From Myxococcales bacterium (GTDB lineage Bacteria > Myxococcota > UBA4151), in assembly GCA_002696345.1 (NCBI GenBank), contig NZRT01000065.1:106612-142838 (forward strand): a stretch of 36,227 bases of DNA, in the 5' to 3' direction. A program made the translations under genes and the position numbers. Position 1 is the stretch's first letter. Every line of letters starts with the position of its first letter. The notes under the pieces were generated by a model. It saw only the letters and a list, made by a program, of their open reading frames with translations, was not told the DNA's origin and did not search any database. Of this stretch, positions 1-7,657 are shown one piece after another.

Positions 1-213
1 GCCTACCGGATTGCAACCTCCGGCGGCTTGGACACTATTTGTCGCCTGTTGGATTCGGACGGCACTGAGATTGCTCAGAATGATGACGGTGGCGAGGGAC
101 TCAACTGTCAGATCGACGCTGAGTTAACTCAAGGTCGCCGGTACTTCTTGCACATCCGAGCTTGGGGTGCAGAAGCAACAGGAGATTACGGGGTCGCTCT
201 CAGCAACCCCTAG
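1..213 (+). CDS. Secreted protein, C-terminal fragment with PPC-like domain (5' truncated)
   Basis: The frame is open from base 1 and ends at TAG 211-213, so about 70 C-terminal residues are visible and the start lies outside the window. The residues fit the end of a bacterial pre-peptidase C-terminal (PPC) type beta-sandwich: a 'DTICRLLDSDGTEIAQNDDG' stretch, then a Gly-rich turn, then 'GRRYFLHIRAW' and the closing 'GDYGVALS' strand. PPC domains sit at the C-termini of secreted proteases and other exported proteins and are often removed on maturation. The catalytic or main part of this protein is not in view, so its function cannot be named. A strong hairpin with a T-run follows about 35 bases after the stop. 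Confidence 0.75.
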   Translation, partial: AYRIATSGGLDTICRLLDSDGTEIAQNDDGGEGLNCQIDAELTQGRRYFLHIRAWGAEATGDYGVALSNP

Positions 214-249
214 GATCTGAACACAGATCAGGTTCGATTTGTTCTGAAT

Positions 250-284
250 AAGCGCTCCACTCGTTGGGGCGCTTGTTCTTTTTT
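250..284 (+). terminator. Rho-independent terminator after the PPC-domain gene
   Basis: A 9-bp stem (AAGCGCTCC pairing with GGGGCGCTT, one T-G wobble) with a 7-nt loop is followed by GTTCTTTTTT. It lies 37 bases after the TAG of the upstream gene. This is the clearest intrinsic terminator in the window. Confidence 0.85.
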
Positions 285-462
285 GGTGTTCAAAAGGCGG
301 GATCAGCCGGCGGTCAATCCGGTCGGTCACTCATGCGAGTGTCGATAAGTCCTTGCGTTGACCCGTCGGTCCTCATGGGCGAAAGTCATGGCAGGGGCAC
401 ACGATGAACGCTCACTCTCGCTTCGTGACCTTCAGCCATCGACTCTCGATGTTTACAAGCCG

Positions 463-1737
463 GTGAGAAACTCGGTATTTTTTCTGTCTCTGTTTTGTTG
501 TCTTCTTTACGCAGGGGCGAAAGAGGCAGAAGCCTGTGGCCAGCAAACACACACCTGGATTAGTCTTAAAGCATTAGAACTGCTGCCGGAAAGTCCGCTG
601 CGACGACTGTTGTCCGATCCTGCGCAGCACGAGATGTTGGTGAATGGAAGTATGTTTCCGGACGGTGGCTACGCCATTGATCATCCCTATGGAGAGGCGG
701 CTCACTGGGCACCCTTTCATCGAGCCTATTTACGGTGGATCCAAGAGCAATTCGATGCGCCCTACGACGACCCGGTTGCCGCGACACATGTCGCCTTCTT
801 GATGGGGCTCACCTCTCATGGTCTGGCCGATGAGTATTACGACGCCACCTTCTTTGCTGCGTCTCGAGTCCATGATGCTCGTTCCGACGATCTCGACCAC
901 CATGACAATTTTGACACCCAGACGGATGTGCTCTTTGCGGCCGCATCGGGTCATCGCCTTGAGCCCAGCGCGACCTTACCCATGGAACCGATTCTTCATA
1001 TTTTCGATCATGTCCTGGACCTCGAGGTGGAAGCAGATCAAATCCAACGGGGCCAGGAGTTGCTTCAGACAGCGGCATGGCTGGTGGCCACGGGTTCCCA
1101 GAACCCCTCCGAGATCGCCACCGCCCACATTGCCTATCCATGGGCCGGCGAGCACATCGACGATGAGGGTGTCTCAGGCAGTCCACCGGTGATCGCCGAA
1201 GCAGTCGCAGCCCAATGGCAAGCTCTGTGGGCGGTTCTCCAAGGGGAACAGTCCTTCAACGACCTGCCAGTGAGCTTTTCCTGGCCTCGGGAGGGCGAGG
1301 CATTGAGTCACCGTCAGGGCGGAGTGCCTGAATCTCGCGTTGCCGTGATTCTCAGTGCGGCGATCGACCGGGCTGCCCAACTCTCCGAATTCGGTAGCGT
1401 TGTCCGTGATGGAGATTCGGTTGTTCCCCACAGTAGTGCATTCTTTTATCGCGATCGAAGCCATGTCGTGGTGGCTGACCCAGAGACGGAATGGCCGGCA
1501 GCAGAGCGCCTTCAATTCGTCTTGCCTGAAGGGCTTGAGACCTATGATGGCGATGTGCTCGACGAGCCGGTCTCGATTCCATTTCGGACGGTCCCTGTCG
1601 TGCCCGAGCCTCCAGTGGAGCAGGGCTGCTCATGCAGCCATGGTGAAGGAGGACCCTGGGATGCTTTTGCTTGGATGCTCCTGCTGTTGGGCATTAACCT
1701 TCGTAGCGGTAACCGGCACCATGGACGGTCCGGATGA
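463..1737 (+). CDS. Secreted zinc-dependent phospholipase C-like protein with MYXO-CTERM-like tail
   Basis: The protein is exported and resembles the all-helical zinc phospholipase C / S1-P1 nuclease fold. After a signal peptide (hydrophobic FFLSLFCCLLYAGA, cleavage plausible after AEA) the mature protein opens with Cys-Gly and a His-Thr-Trp segment. It then has spaced metal-ligand-like residues: FPDGG, HPYGEAAHWAPFHR, SHGLADEYYD and a DDLDHHDNFD cluster. The C-terminus has GCSCS, a hydrophobic WMLLLLGI segment and a basic RSGNRHHGRSG end, which is the layout of MYXO-CTERM sorting tails. The frame is open upstream to a TTG at 358, but that TTG sits in a TTGACC promoter-like hexamer and the extra residues do not resemble a signal peptide. 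GTG 463 places the hydrophobic core at the N-terminus, although no clear Shine-Dalgarno precedes it. The 3' end overlaps the convergent response regulator by 44 bp. Substrate unknown. Confidence 0.72.
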   Translation: MRNSVFFLSLFCCLLYAGAKEAEACGQQTHTWISLKALELLPESPLRRLLSDPAQHEMLVNGSMFPDGGYAIDHPYGEAAHWAPFHRAYLRWIQEQFDAPYDDPVAATHVAFLMGLTSHGLADEYYDATFFAASRVHDARSDDLDHHDNFDTQTDVLFAAASGHRLEPSATLPMEPILHIFDHVLDLEVEADQIQRGQELLQTAAWLVATGSQNPSEIATAHIAYPWAGEHIDDEGVSGSPPVIAEAVAAQWQALWAVLQGEQSFNDLPVSFSWPREGEALSHRQGGVPESRVAVILSAAIDRAAQLSEFGSVVRDGDSVVPHSSAFFYRDRSHVVVADPETEWPAAERLQFVLPEGLETYDGDVLDEPVSIPFRTVPVVPEPPVEQGCSCSHGEGGPWDAFAWMLLLLGINLRSGNRHHGRSG

Positions 1738-2380
1738 TCCTTGGGTTTTTCGAATCCAACTCGATGCGCTTTCGCAGCTGACTGATCTGTTGGTCGAGGT
1801 GTCGACTGTTGGGGAGATAGTCGTGACCCCAGCACTCGTCGGTCATCAGTTGTCGATCCACCACCTGACCAACTCGGCTGTACAGCAGGCGGAGGATGGA
1901 CAACTCCCGTAAGCTTAAGTCGATGGTCTCATCCCCTCTTCGAGCGCGGAGTTCCAAGGGGTGAATCACGAGATCAGCCATCTCGAAAGGGGCTTGGTCC
2001 GGTGTCGACTTTTGTCGCTTCAGGCAGCGCCGGCTGACGGCCCGGATTCTGGCTTGGACCTCCCGCACACCGAAGGGCTTGGTGATGAAGTCGTCTGCGC
2101 CAAGTTCTAAGCCCAAGACTTTATCGATTTCCTCGGACTTTGCGGTGATGAAGATGATGGGAACATCGCTGTTTTCTTGGCGGATTTGGCGGCAGACGTC
2201 GTAACCACTCATGTGAGGCATCATGACATCGAGGCAGATAAAGTCGGGGCGGAAATCTCGGAATCGCTCCAGAGCTTCAGCACCATCTCTGGCCTCCACC
2301 ACTTGGTAGCCGTCGCCCTGGAGCAATTCTTTGAGTCCTTGGCGAATTAAGCTGTCATCTTCTGCCACGAGTACTTTCAT
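1694..2380 (-). CDS. OmpR/PhoB-family response regulator
   Basis: 228 aa, the usual size for the family. The receiver domain (about 1-120) has the acidic pair D8-D9, phospho-acceptor D51 in CLDVMMP, switch residue T79 and K101 in the TKPF motif. The C-terminal winged-helix domain (about 130-228) ends in the typical HGAGYRYEG wing. It is encoded last in a three-gene operon. Its ATG overlaps the stop of the histidine kinase by 4 bp (ATGA), so the two are translationally coupled and almost certainly a cognate pair. By family it is a transcription factor that binds 11-bp direct repeats as a phosphorylated dimer. The stimulus and regulon are unknown, and a candidate repeat lies upstream of the operon itself. 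Confidence 0.95.
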   Translation of the reverse strand: MKVLVAEDDSLIRQGLKELLQGDGYQVVEARDGAEALERFRDFRPDFICLDVMMPHMSGYDVCRQIRQENSDVPIIFITAKSEEIDKVLGLELGADDFITKPFGVREVQARIRAVSRRCLKRQKSTPDQAPFEMADLVIHPLELRARRGDETIDLSLRELSILRLLYSRVGQVVDRQLMTDECWGHDYLPNSRHLDQQISQLRKRIELDSKNPRIIRTVHGAGYRYEG

Positions 2381-3918
2381 GAGTTGCTCTCTTTCAGCGC
2401 GAGTTCGAGCACAAAGTTCGCTCCGATATCGCTCGGCTCTAGACGGAGGCCACCCCCATGGAGTTCAGCCAATTCCCGAGCCAGAGCGAGGCCGATTCCA
2501 GCGCCGCTCACGCCTTCAGTCAGCGAGTTGTCGGCTCGGCTGAAGGGGTCGAAGAGTTGGCCACGGAACGACGCTGGTATTCCAGGCCCACGATCGCAAA
2601 CACGGATTTCGAGTTGGTCGTCTCGTAGGTGACTCTCCACCCGAAGCGAGCCACCGCTGGCTGCGTATTTTTCGACGTTACTCACCAAGTTCGCCAGCAC
2701 CTGTCCGAGGAGATCAGGGTCGATGGTGACCGCTTTCGCGGCATTGAGGTTGGTCTCGACCTTGATTTCTGCCCGAACCAAAGCAGGGCCGAAGGCGCGC
2801 AGGACTTGAGCGATCGAATCATCGGGGACCACGGATTGGCGATTGATCTGAAGATGACCTCGGGTTTGCCGGGCGAAGCCCAGAACATTGTTGATCAGCC
2901 GGCTGAGACGCTGGCTTTCCCCGACGATGACGTCCAGGTCGCGCCGAGCCCCGACATCCTCCTCGTCCAGTTTATTCTCCAATAATTCCGCGTACATTCG
3001 AATGTTGGTAAGTGGCGTTTTTAGTTCATGGCTGACCTGATTGACGAAGGTGACCCGTTGCAGAGCTTCCCGTCGGTCTCGAGCCTGCTCCCAATAGAGA
3101 AAGAGAGCGAGCACGACGAGAGCCAGGGCGAGCCCAGCGAGTCCAACCCATAAGGAGAGTGTTGTGTTCCGATCCATGCGTCCCTCAAAGGCAGCACCGG
3201 AGAGATGACTGGTCAGCGCCCAACCGGCCAGAGGGGCAGGCAGAGCCAGTTTCGCTGTTGTTCTACTCGACTCGGCCGGCTCGTATTCGCCCCATTGGTA
3301 AACAACCTCGCCGCGGGCATCCAACAAGCGGCGGCGCTCTTCCGGGAGTTCACTGGTGGGAAGGAAGGCGACCATGTCAGCCAGTAGACCCATACGATCT
3401 AACTCGGCACCCACAACCTGACCGCTGGCCAAGCGGCGCCAGTACATGAGGTGCTGACCATTTTCATAGAACCATGAATACCAACCGGCATTTGCCGATT
3501 GATCCCCTTGTTCTCCCGGCTTCGCCAAGAGGTCACGGCGGTTCCAAAGTTGCTGACTGCGCTCGAGGAAGGCTCGCTCGGAGGTGGCGAGCCCGCCTTT
3601 GGGGTTGGGGTAGGTGAGCTTGCCTGCAGCCTCCATGATGAAAAAGGCACTGATCTGTGGGTGGGCGCGCAGGCGCTTGCGCAAGGCGTCCGCTGTCTCG
3701 CTGCCTTGGGGCAGGGCGTCGGTAAGGACAGATTGCCGAGCTGCTACCAATTGATTCAGGCCGGCGGCGACGGATTCGAGATCCCGGACGAGGACTCGTT
3801 CGACCTGGCGCCGCAGTCGTTCATCTTGATCGGCTCGTACTTGAAGCCCAAGAATGCCAAGGGCCGCCACGGGGGCGGCCACAAGGCATATGAGGGCGAG
3901 TAGAGTCCTTGGTTTCAT
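2377..3918 (-). CDS. Transmembrane sensor histidine kinase
   Basis: 513 aa. One membrane segment lies at about 5-25, followed by an extracytoplasmic sensor region of about 220 residues that I cannot assign to a family, a second membrane segment at about 254-275, and then the kinase core. HisKA carries H297 in VSHELKTPLTN. The HATPase has the N box around N410-N414, a G1 box DRGPGI (442-447), an F box around FDPFSRAD and a G2 box GAGIGLAL (472-479). There is no obvious HAMP domain between the second membrane segment and H297. The gene sits 4 bases after the VWA gene and overlaps the response regulator by 4 bp. All catalytic motifs are intact, so it is expected to autophosphorylate and pass the phosphate to the neighbouring regulator. 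Confidence 0.95.
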   Translation of the reverse strand: MKPRTLLALICLVAAPVAALGILGLQVRADQDERLRRQVERVLVRDLESVAAGLNQLVAARQSVLTDALPQGSETADALRKRLRAHPQISAFFIMEAAGKLTYPNPKGGLATSERAFLERSQQLWNRRDLLAKPGEQGDQSANAGWYSWFYENGQHLMYWRRLASGQVVGAELDRMGLLADMVAFLPTSELPEERRRLLDARGEVVYQWGEYEPAESSRTTAKLALPAPLAGWALTSHLSGAAFEGRMDRNTTLSLWVGLAGLALALVVLALFLYWEQARDRREALQRVTFVNQVSHELKTPLTNIRMYAELLENKLDEEDVGARRDLDVIVGESQRLSRLINNVLGFARQTRGHLQINRQSVVPDDSIAQVLRAFGPALVRAEIKVETNLNAAKAVTIDPDLLGQVLANLVSNVEKYAASGGSLRVESHLRDDQLEIRVCDRGPGIPASFRGQLFDPFSRADNSLTEGVSGAGIGLALARELAELHGGGLRLEPSDIGANFVLELALKESNS

Positions 3919-3922
3919 GACG

Positions 3923-5224
3923 TTAGTAGGACTGCTGATTCGTCGAACCGTAGGTGGATTTACGTAGGCGCTTGCGAGTTCGATTCCAGTCGACTGACTC
4001 GAAATCGATCAACGTGCGCTTGGCCTTTGGCGCCTGCTGCCGTAGGCGCTTGGACTTGTACTTCTTCGCTCGCTTCTGGAGCATTTCGACATTCCGTTGT
4101 ATGACCTTTTTTGCTTCCTTCTTACGGCCTTCATCACGCAGGCGAATTGCCACTTTGTTTTGCTCGGCGACCAGCATCTCAGTGACGCTGACCATCACAG
4201 GCTTTGTGACCGCAGATTCAATCGCCTTGGGATCGGAACTGGTTCGGACGTGAACCTTGCCGCTTGCCTTGCCGTGGGAGCCACCTTTTGCTCGATAACT
4301 GACGGATGTGCTCGCCACGGGGTGGGCACCTTTGGAGGGCAAGCGGGGCAGTTCGACTTCGACCAAGAGGAAGCGCTCTTGGACGCCAGCAAGATGACCG
4401 AGACGTGCGGTGATCTTTTGCCCACTGACCAATGCTTCTCGGCCGAGAACGCGGATCGGGCGGACGCCTGGTGCACAAGAAATCTCAAGTTGGATGTCCT
4501 GGGCGGTCACGGCGAAGAGATCACCGAACTCAAGGTTGAAGATGCGGGCCAAGTCCTCGGCGCCCTCCGCAAAGGCATGGTTGCCTTCACTGGATTGGGC
4601 CAAACGAGCCATGAGGTCTTCGTTGTAGCCGAGGCCTAAGCCGATGGTGGTCACTGCGATTCCCTCCTTGGAGAGACTGGCACCTAGAGCGGCTAACTCT
4701 CCTGGGGAGGAAGGACCCACATTGGCCATCCCATCACTGAGCAGGATGACGCGGTTGACACGCTCTGGGTCCAGGAACTTCCGCAGTTCCGCCGCCCCTT
4801 TGGCAACTCCTGCAAAGAGGGCGGTCTGCCCGCTGGAGTGGATCCCGTTGATCGCTGCTTTGATGCTCTGCTTGTCCACTGCCTTGGTGGCCGGGACGAC
4901 GACGTGGACCACGGAGTCGTAGGTGACGACGCTGACGATGTCGTCGGGATGGAGTCGCTCCACGGCTAGGGTGGCTGCTCGCCGTGCCTCGGCGATCTTT
5001 TGTCCGCCCATGGAGCCGGATTTATCGAGGACGATGGCCACATTCACGGGCGCCCTTGCTTCATCCTTGGGAGCAGGTTTTCCCCGGACAGCAATCTTGA
5101 GATAGGCCGTTTGCGCTGTTCCTGATCGAACGAGAGGGTGAGAGATTTCCGAGGTCACCACGACACTGGCCTGGGCGAATCCGGGCAGCAACGTGATGGC
5201 GAGGAAGGCAAGGATCTGACGCAT
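3923..5224 (-). CDS. Exported von Willebrand factor A domain protein, first gene of the two-component operon
   Basis: 433 aa with an N-terminal signal peptide (hydrophobic ILAFLAITLLPGF, cleavage likely near AQA). The VWA domain spans roughly 60-235 and has a complete metal-ion-dependent adhesion site: D67-K-S69-G-S71, T134 in SSGQTALF, and D164 in LLSDGMANVG. The beta-rich C-terminal half ends in a strongly basic helix-rich segment (about 365-433) full of Lys and Arg. VWA domains bind protein ligands through the bound divalent cation. The GGAG ribosome site lies 7 bases before the ATG. The gene is 4 bases upstream of the histidine kinase, so it may be the periplasmic partner or reporter for that sensor. 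This partnership is inferred from context only. Confidence 0.9.
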   Translation of the reverse strand: MRQILAFLAITLLPGFAQASVVVTSEISHPLVRSGTAQTAYLKIAVRGKPAPKDEARAPVNVAIVLDKSGSMGGQKIAEARRAATLAVERLHPDDIVSVVTYDSVVHVVVPATKAVDKQSIKAAINGIHSSGQTALFAGVAKGAAELRKFLDPERVNRVILLSDGMANVGPSSPGELAALGASLSKEGIAVTTIGLGLGYNEDLMARLAQSSEGNHAFAEGAEDLARIFNLEFGDLFAVTAQDIQLEISCAPGVRPIRVLGREALVSGQKITARLGHLAGVQERFLLVEVELPRLPSKGAHPVASTSVSYRAKGGSHGKASGKVHVRTSSDPKAIESAVTKPVMVSVTEMLVAEQNKVAIRLRDEGRKKEAKKVIQRNVEMLQKRAKKYKSKRLRQQAPKAKRTLIDFESVDWNRTRKRLRKSTYGSTNQQSY

Positions 5225-5308
5225 AGCGTTCTCCAGTTCAGCACCGGGACATCCGGCTTATCCTTAACCTGTCGCAGTCGGCGATGACCTTGGTCAGATA
5301 CCGGCAAA

Positions 5309-5330
5309 AGAAATGTAAGAAAAACCTAAG
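5309..5330 (-). promoter_or_regulatory. Candidate 11-bp direct-repeat operator (PhoB-like box) upstream of the VWA-HK-RR operon
   Basis: Read on the minus strand, two adjacent 11-mers, CTTAGGTTTTT and CTTACATTTCT, match at 8 of 11 positions. Direct repeats with an 11-bp period are the usual binding pattern of OmpR/PhoB-type regulators, and CTTACAT matches 5 of 7 positions of the enterobacterial pho-box half-site CTGTCAT. The site lies about 85-105 bases before the VWA start codon and overlaps the stop codon of the upstream acetyltransferase gene. Autoregulation by the operon's own regulator is inferred. Confidence 0.35.
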
Positions 5331-5760
5331 GCGAGAATTTGAGGTCCATCAGCAGGGCATCGGAGCCATCGGGATAGTAGGACTTTCGTCGGCCGACAGT
5401 GGCGAAGCCAAGTTGTCGGTACAGGGCTTGGGCTGGCGAGTTCGATGTTGAGACCTCGAGACATAGGGCCTCTCTTTCGATGGATTGTGCTTTGGAGATA
5501 AGGTGCTGAATGAGCGCTAGCGCACAGCCCAAACGGCGATGGGCGGGATGGATCCGGACATCCAAGATCTCCACAAAATCCGGTAACACTCGGTAAACGA
5601 GATAGCCGATAATGGCGTCGGTGGACGGCTCAGTGGTGACAAGTACGTCGGTCACGCTTTCATGTAGGTATTCTGCAAGTGCTGATGCATGGCGCGGCGA
5701 ACCGTCGACTTGAGCGATGGCTTGGAGACCAGAGAGGTCTGTTGGAATCCCTTGCCGAAT
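5326..5760 (-). CDS. rimI: RimI-like GNAT N-acetyltransferase with a probable non-canonical start codon
   Basis: By family this transfers acetyl from acetyl-CoA to a protein N-terminus (RimI acts on ribosomal protein S18). The acetyl-CoA pyrophosphate loop is visible as HPAHRRLGCALALI, followed by the typical RimI end NSPAQALYRQLGFATVGRRKSYY. The first ATG/GTG/TTG in frame is GTG 5655, which would give only 109 aa and remove the first strand and helices of the fold. Upstream of it the frame stays open back to a stop at 5857-5859, and encodes IRQGIPTDLSGLQAIAQVD and PRHASALAEYL, which fit the missing RimI N-terminus. A strong GGGGGGAG ribosome site (5776-5769) lies 5 bases before CTG 5763 and 8 bases before ATT 5760. 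I chose ATT 5760, giving 144 aa, the usual RimI size; CTG 5763 is equally possible. Confidence 0.75.
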   Translation of the reverse strand: MRQGIPTDLSGLQAIAQVDGSPRHASALAEYLHESVTDVLVTTEPSTDAIIGYLVYRVLPDFVEILDVRIHPAHRRLGCALALIQHLISKAQSIEREALCLEVSTSNSPAQALYRQLGFATVGRRKSYYPDGSDALLMDLKFSP

Positions 5761-5763
5761 CAG

Positions 5764-6078
5764 ATGCGCTCCCCCCGTTAGAGGTTGCCACGGGTGGACT
5801 CGATCGCAAAAAGCACTGCTTGCTCGTACGACTCCTTGGACGAGGTTATTGAGTGTCTAAACGATGCTTTATCGTCTGACGTCTTTCTGACTTGAGCTTT
5901 TGATGTAGGTCTGAGGCCGTGTGAGCTGTTTCGGCGCCATCGAAGAATGGCTTTCCGAAAGTGGAAGCCAAAGAGGGGGCGCTGCGTCCTTAAACAGTGG
6001 CCTCAATGTGCAGCAAAATAGATGAACGGCTCGACAGTCTGAGTTGTTGACCCTCCGGCGCCCCTCTGACACAAGCCG
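5764..6078. other. Non-coding gap between the divergent rimI and lysS genes
   Basis: About 315 bases hold no convincing gene. A 91-codon minus-strand frame crosses it (5869-6144) but has no recognisable content and runs into lysS. No tRNA-like cloverleaf or GTTCGA-type T-loop was found. The gap should contain the promoters for rimI and for the long lysS run. A TTGACC hexamer at 6047-6052 has no good -10 partner, so I do not call a promoter. Confidence 0.5.
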
Positions 6079-6097
6079 CTGCCCGTAGGGCAGGAGG
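6079..6097 (+). promoter_or_regulatory. Hairpin overlapping the lysS ribosome binding site
   Basis: CTGCCC (6079-6084), a GTA loop and GGGCAG (6088-6093) form a perfect 6-bp stem. The last two stem bases are the first two of the Shine-Dalgarno AGGAGG (6092-6097), which sits 6 bases before GTG 6104. Such a stem could moderate translation initiation. Its regulatory role is inferred. Confidence 0.35.
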
Positions 6098-6103
6098 CTA
6101 ACG

Positions 6104-7648
6104 GTGAGTGAAGAGGTGATGGATGGTGATTTAGAGTTCGCCAATACCGAGGCTCGGATCCGTCAGGAGCGGATGGATAAAGCCGAAGCGATGCGAGTGG
6201 CAGGACGAAACCCTTACGCCAACGATTGGCGAATCGATGGCAGCCTCGATGCGGTTCGAAAACAGTTTGCACATTTGGGCTCAGAGCCGTGTCAACCGGT
6301 TGAGGATGAGTCTCGGCGCATCGCCGGTCGGGTGATGAATATCCGTCGCTTTGGCAAGGCCGCCTTCCTCGTCCTGCGAGATCGGTCGGGTGATCTTCAG
6401 GTCATGATTCGTAAAAACGTCGTGACCGGTGACGGTTGGGACGATTTTCTGTTGGTGGATCGGGGCGATCATGTGGGCGCCGCAGGAAACATGTTTGTGA
6501 CGAAAACCGGTGAATTGTCGGTGATGGTGAGTGAGTTTCGTCTGCTGACCAAATCCCTTCGTCCGCTGCCAGAGAAATGGAAGGGGCTGACGGATGTCGA
6601 GCAACGGTACCGGCGACGCTACGTTGATTTGATTGTGAATCCCGAGGCACGGGACACGTTCAGGGCCCGAGCGAACATTCTACGCAAAGTTCGAGATTAC
6701 TTTGACGCTGCCGATTTTATCGAGGTGGAAACGCCCTCGTTGCATGGGGTCGCTGGTGGCGCTGCAGCCAAGCCCTTCAAGACCCATCACAATGCCCTCG
6801 ATATGGATTTAAAACTCCGGATCGCTACCGAATTGCATTTGAAGCGCTTGGTTGTCGGTGGCTTGGAGCGAGTCTACGAGATCGGAAAAAACTTTCGTAA
6901 TGAGGGCATCTCCGTCCGTCACAACCCTGAGTTTACAGCCATCGAATTCTATGAGGCTTACGCGGACGTTGAAACGATGATGGAGCGGACCGAGGAGTTG
7001 CTCCATGGTTTGGTCATGGATCTTCATGGGACCGAAAAGATCCCGTTCAACCCGGAGCTTGATGAAGACGGCGATGGGTGGATGCTCGACTTCAGTCGCC
7101 CGTTCCGTCGTCTCTCCATCGTTGACGGAATCGTGCAGTACGCTGGGGTCCCTGCAGACAAAGTTGAGGATCGAGAGTGGCTGATCAACTTCGCAAAGTC
7201 GACACACCATCTAGAACTCAAAAAAGAGACGATTCTCGGTAAGGTCCAGTTGGAACTCTTTGAAGCCTGTGCCGAGCCCCAACTGATTCATCCGACCTTC
7301 ATTTGCGATCATCCTACGGATGTATCTCCTCTTTCTCGAGCCAAAGAGGACAACCCCCTCTACACTGATCGGTTCGAGTTGGTGGTCGCAAAGATGGAGT
7401 TGGTGAACGCCTTTAGTGAACTCAACGACCCCCTGGATCAGAGGGCACGTTTTGAGCAGCAGTTGGCTGAACGAGACAAGGGGGATGATGAAGCTCACGA
7501 ACTCGACGAAGACTTTCTCCTCGCCCTCGAGTACGGCATGCCTCCCACCGGGGGGTTTGGGATGGGGATCGACCGATTGGTCATGTTGTTGACCAATAAA
7601 CACAGCATTCGGGAAGTGATCTGCTTTCCCCAATTGCGAAAGGTCTAA
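6104..7648 (+). CDS. lysS: Lysyl-tRNA synthetase, class II
   Basis: 514 aa, the normal bacterial class II length. The enzyme charges tRNA-Lys with lysine using ATP in the cytoplasm. The N-terminal OB fold that binds the anticodon spans roughly 70-165 (GRVMNIRRFGKAAFLVLRD). Motif 1 follows around VRDYFDAADFIEVETPSLHG, motif 2 is FRNEGISVRHNPEFTAIEFY at about 263-282, and motif 3 is GFGMGIDRLVMLL at about 485-497. The GTG start at 6104 is preceded by AGGAGG at 6-base spacing; an ATG at 6119 is less well placed. It opens the long plus-strand run. Its position directly before a LolC/E-LolD-BamA block is a recurrent arrangement in delta-proteobacterial lineages. Confidence 0.97.
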   Translation: MSEEVMDGDLEFANTEARIRQERMDKAEAMRVAGRNPYANDWRIDGSLDAVRKQFAHLGSEPCQPVEDESRRIAGRVMNIRRFGKAAFLVLRDRSGDLQVMIRKNVVTGDGWDDFLLVDRGDHVGAAGNMFVTKTGELSVMVSEFRLLTKSLRPLPEKWKGLTDVEQRYRRRYVDLIVNPEARDTFRARANILRKVRDYFDAADFIEVETPSLHGVAGGAAAKPFKTHHNALDMDLKLRIATELHLKRLVVGGLERVYEIGKNFRNEGISVRHNPEFTAIEFYEAYADVETMMERTEELLHGLVMDLHGTEKIPFNPELDEDGDGWMLDFSRPFRRLSIVDGIVQYAGVPADKVEDREWLINFAKSTHHLELKKETILGKVQLELFEACAEPQLIHPTFICDHPTDVSPLSRAKEDNPLYTDRFELVVAKMELVNAFSELNDPLDQRARFEQQLAERDKGDDEAHELDEDFLLALEYGMPPTGGFGMGIDRLVMLLTNKHSIREVICFPQLRKV

Positions 7649-7657
7649 ACGGGTTTC

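Noticed and set aside
358-462. TTG 358 or ATG 388 as start of the phospholipase-like gene
   Set aside because: The added residues are polar and put the signal peptide about 40 residues inside the protein; TTG 358 lies in a TTGACC promoter-like sequence. Kept only as alternatives.
4097-4639. 180-codon plus-strand frame
   Set aside because: Antisense to the VWA gene, where the minus-strand frame has a full MIDAS motif and signal peptide.
5869-6144. 91-codon minus-strand frame upstream of lysS
   Set aside because: Overlaps the lysS start and the hairpin/ribosome site, and has no recognisable content.
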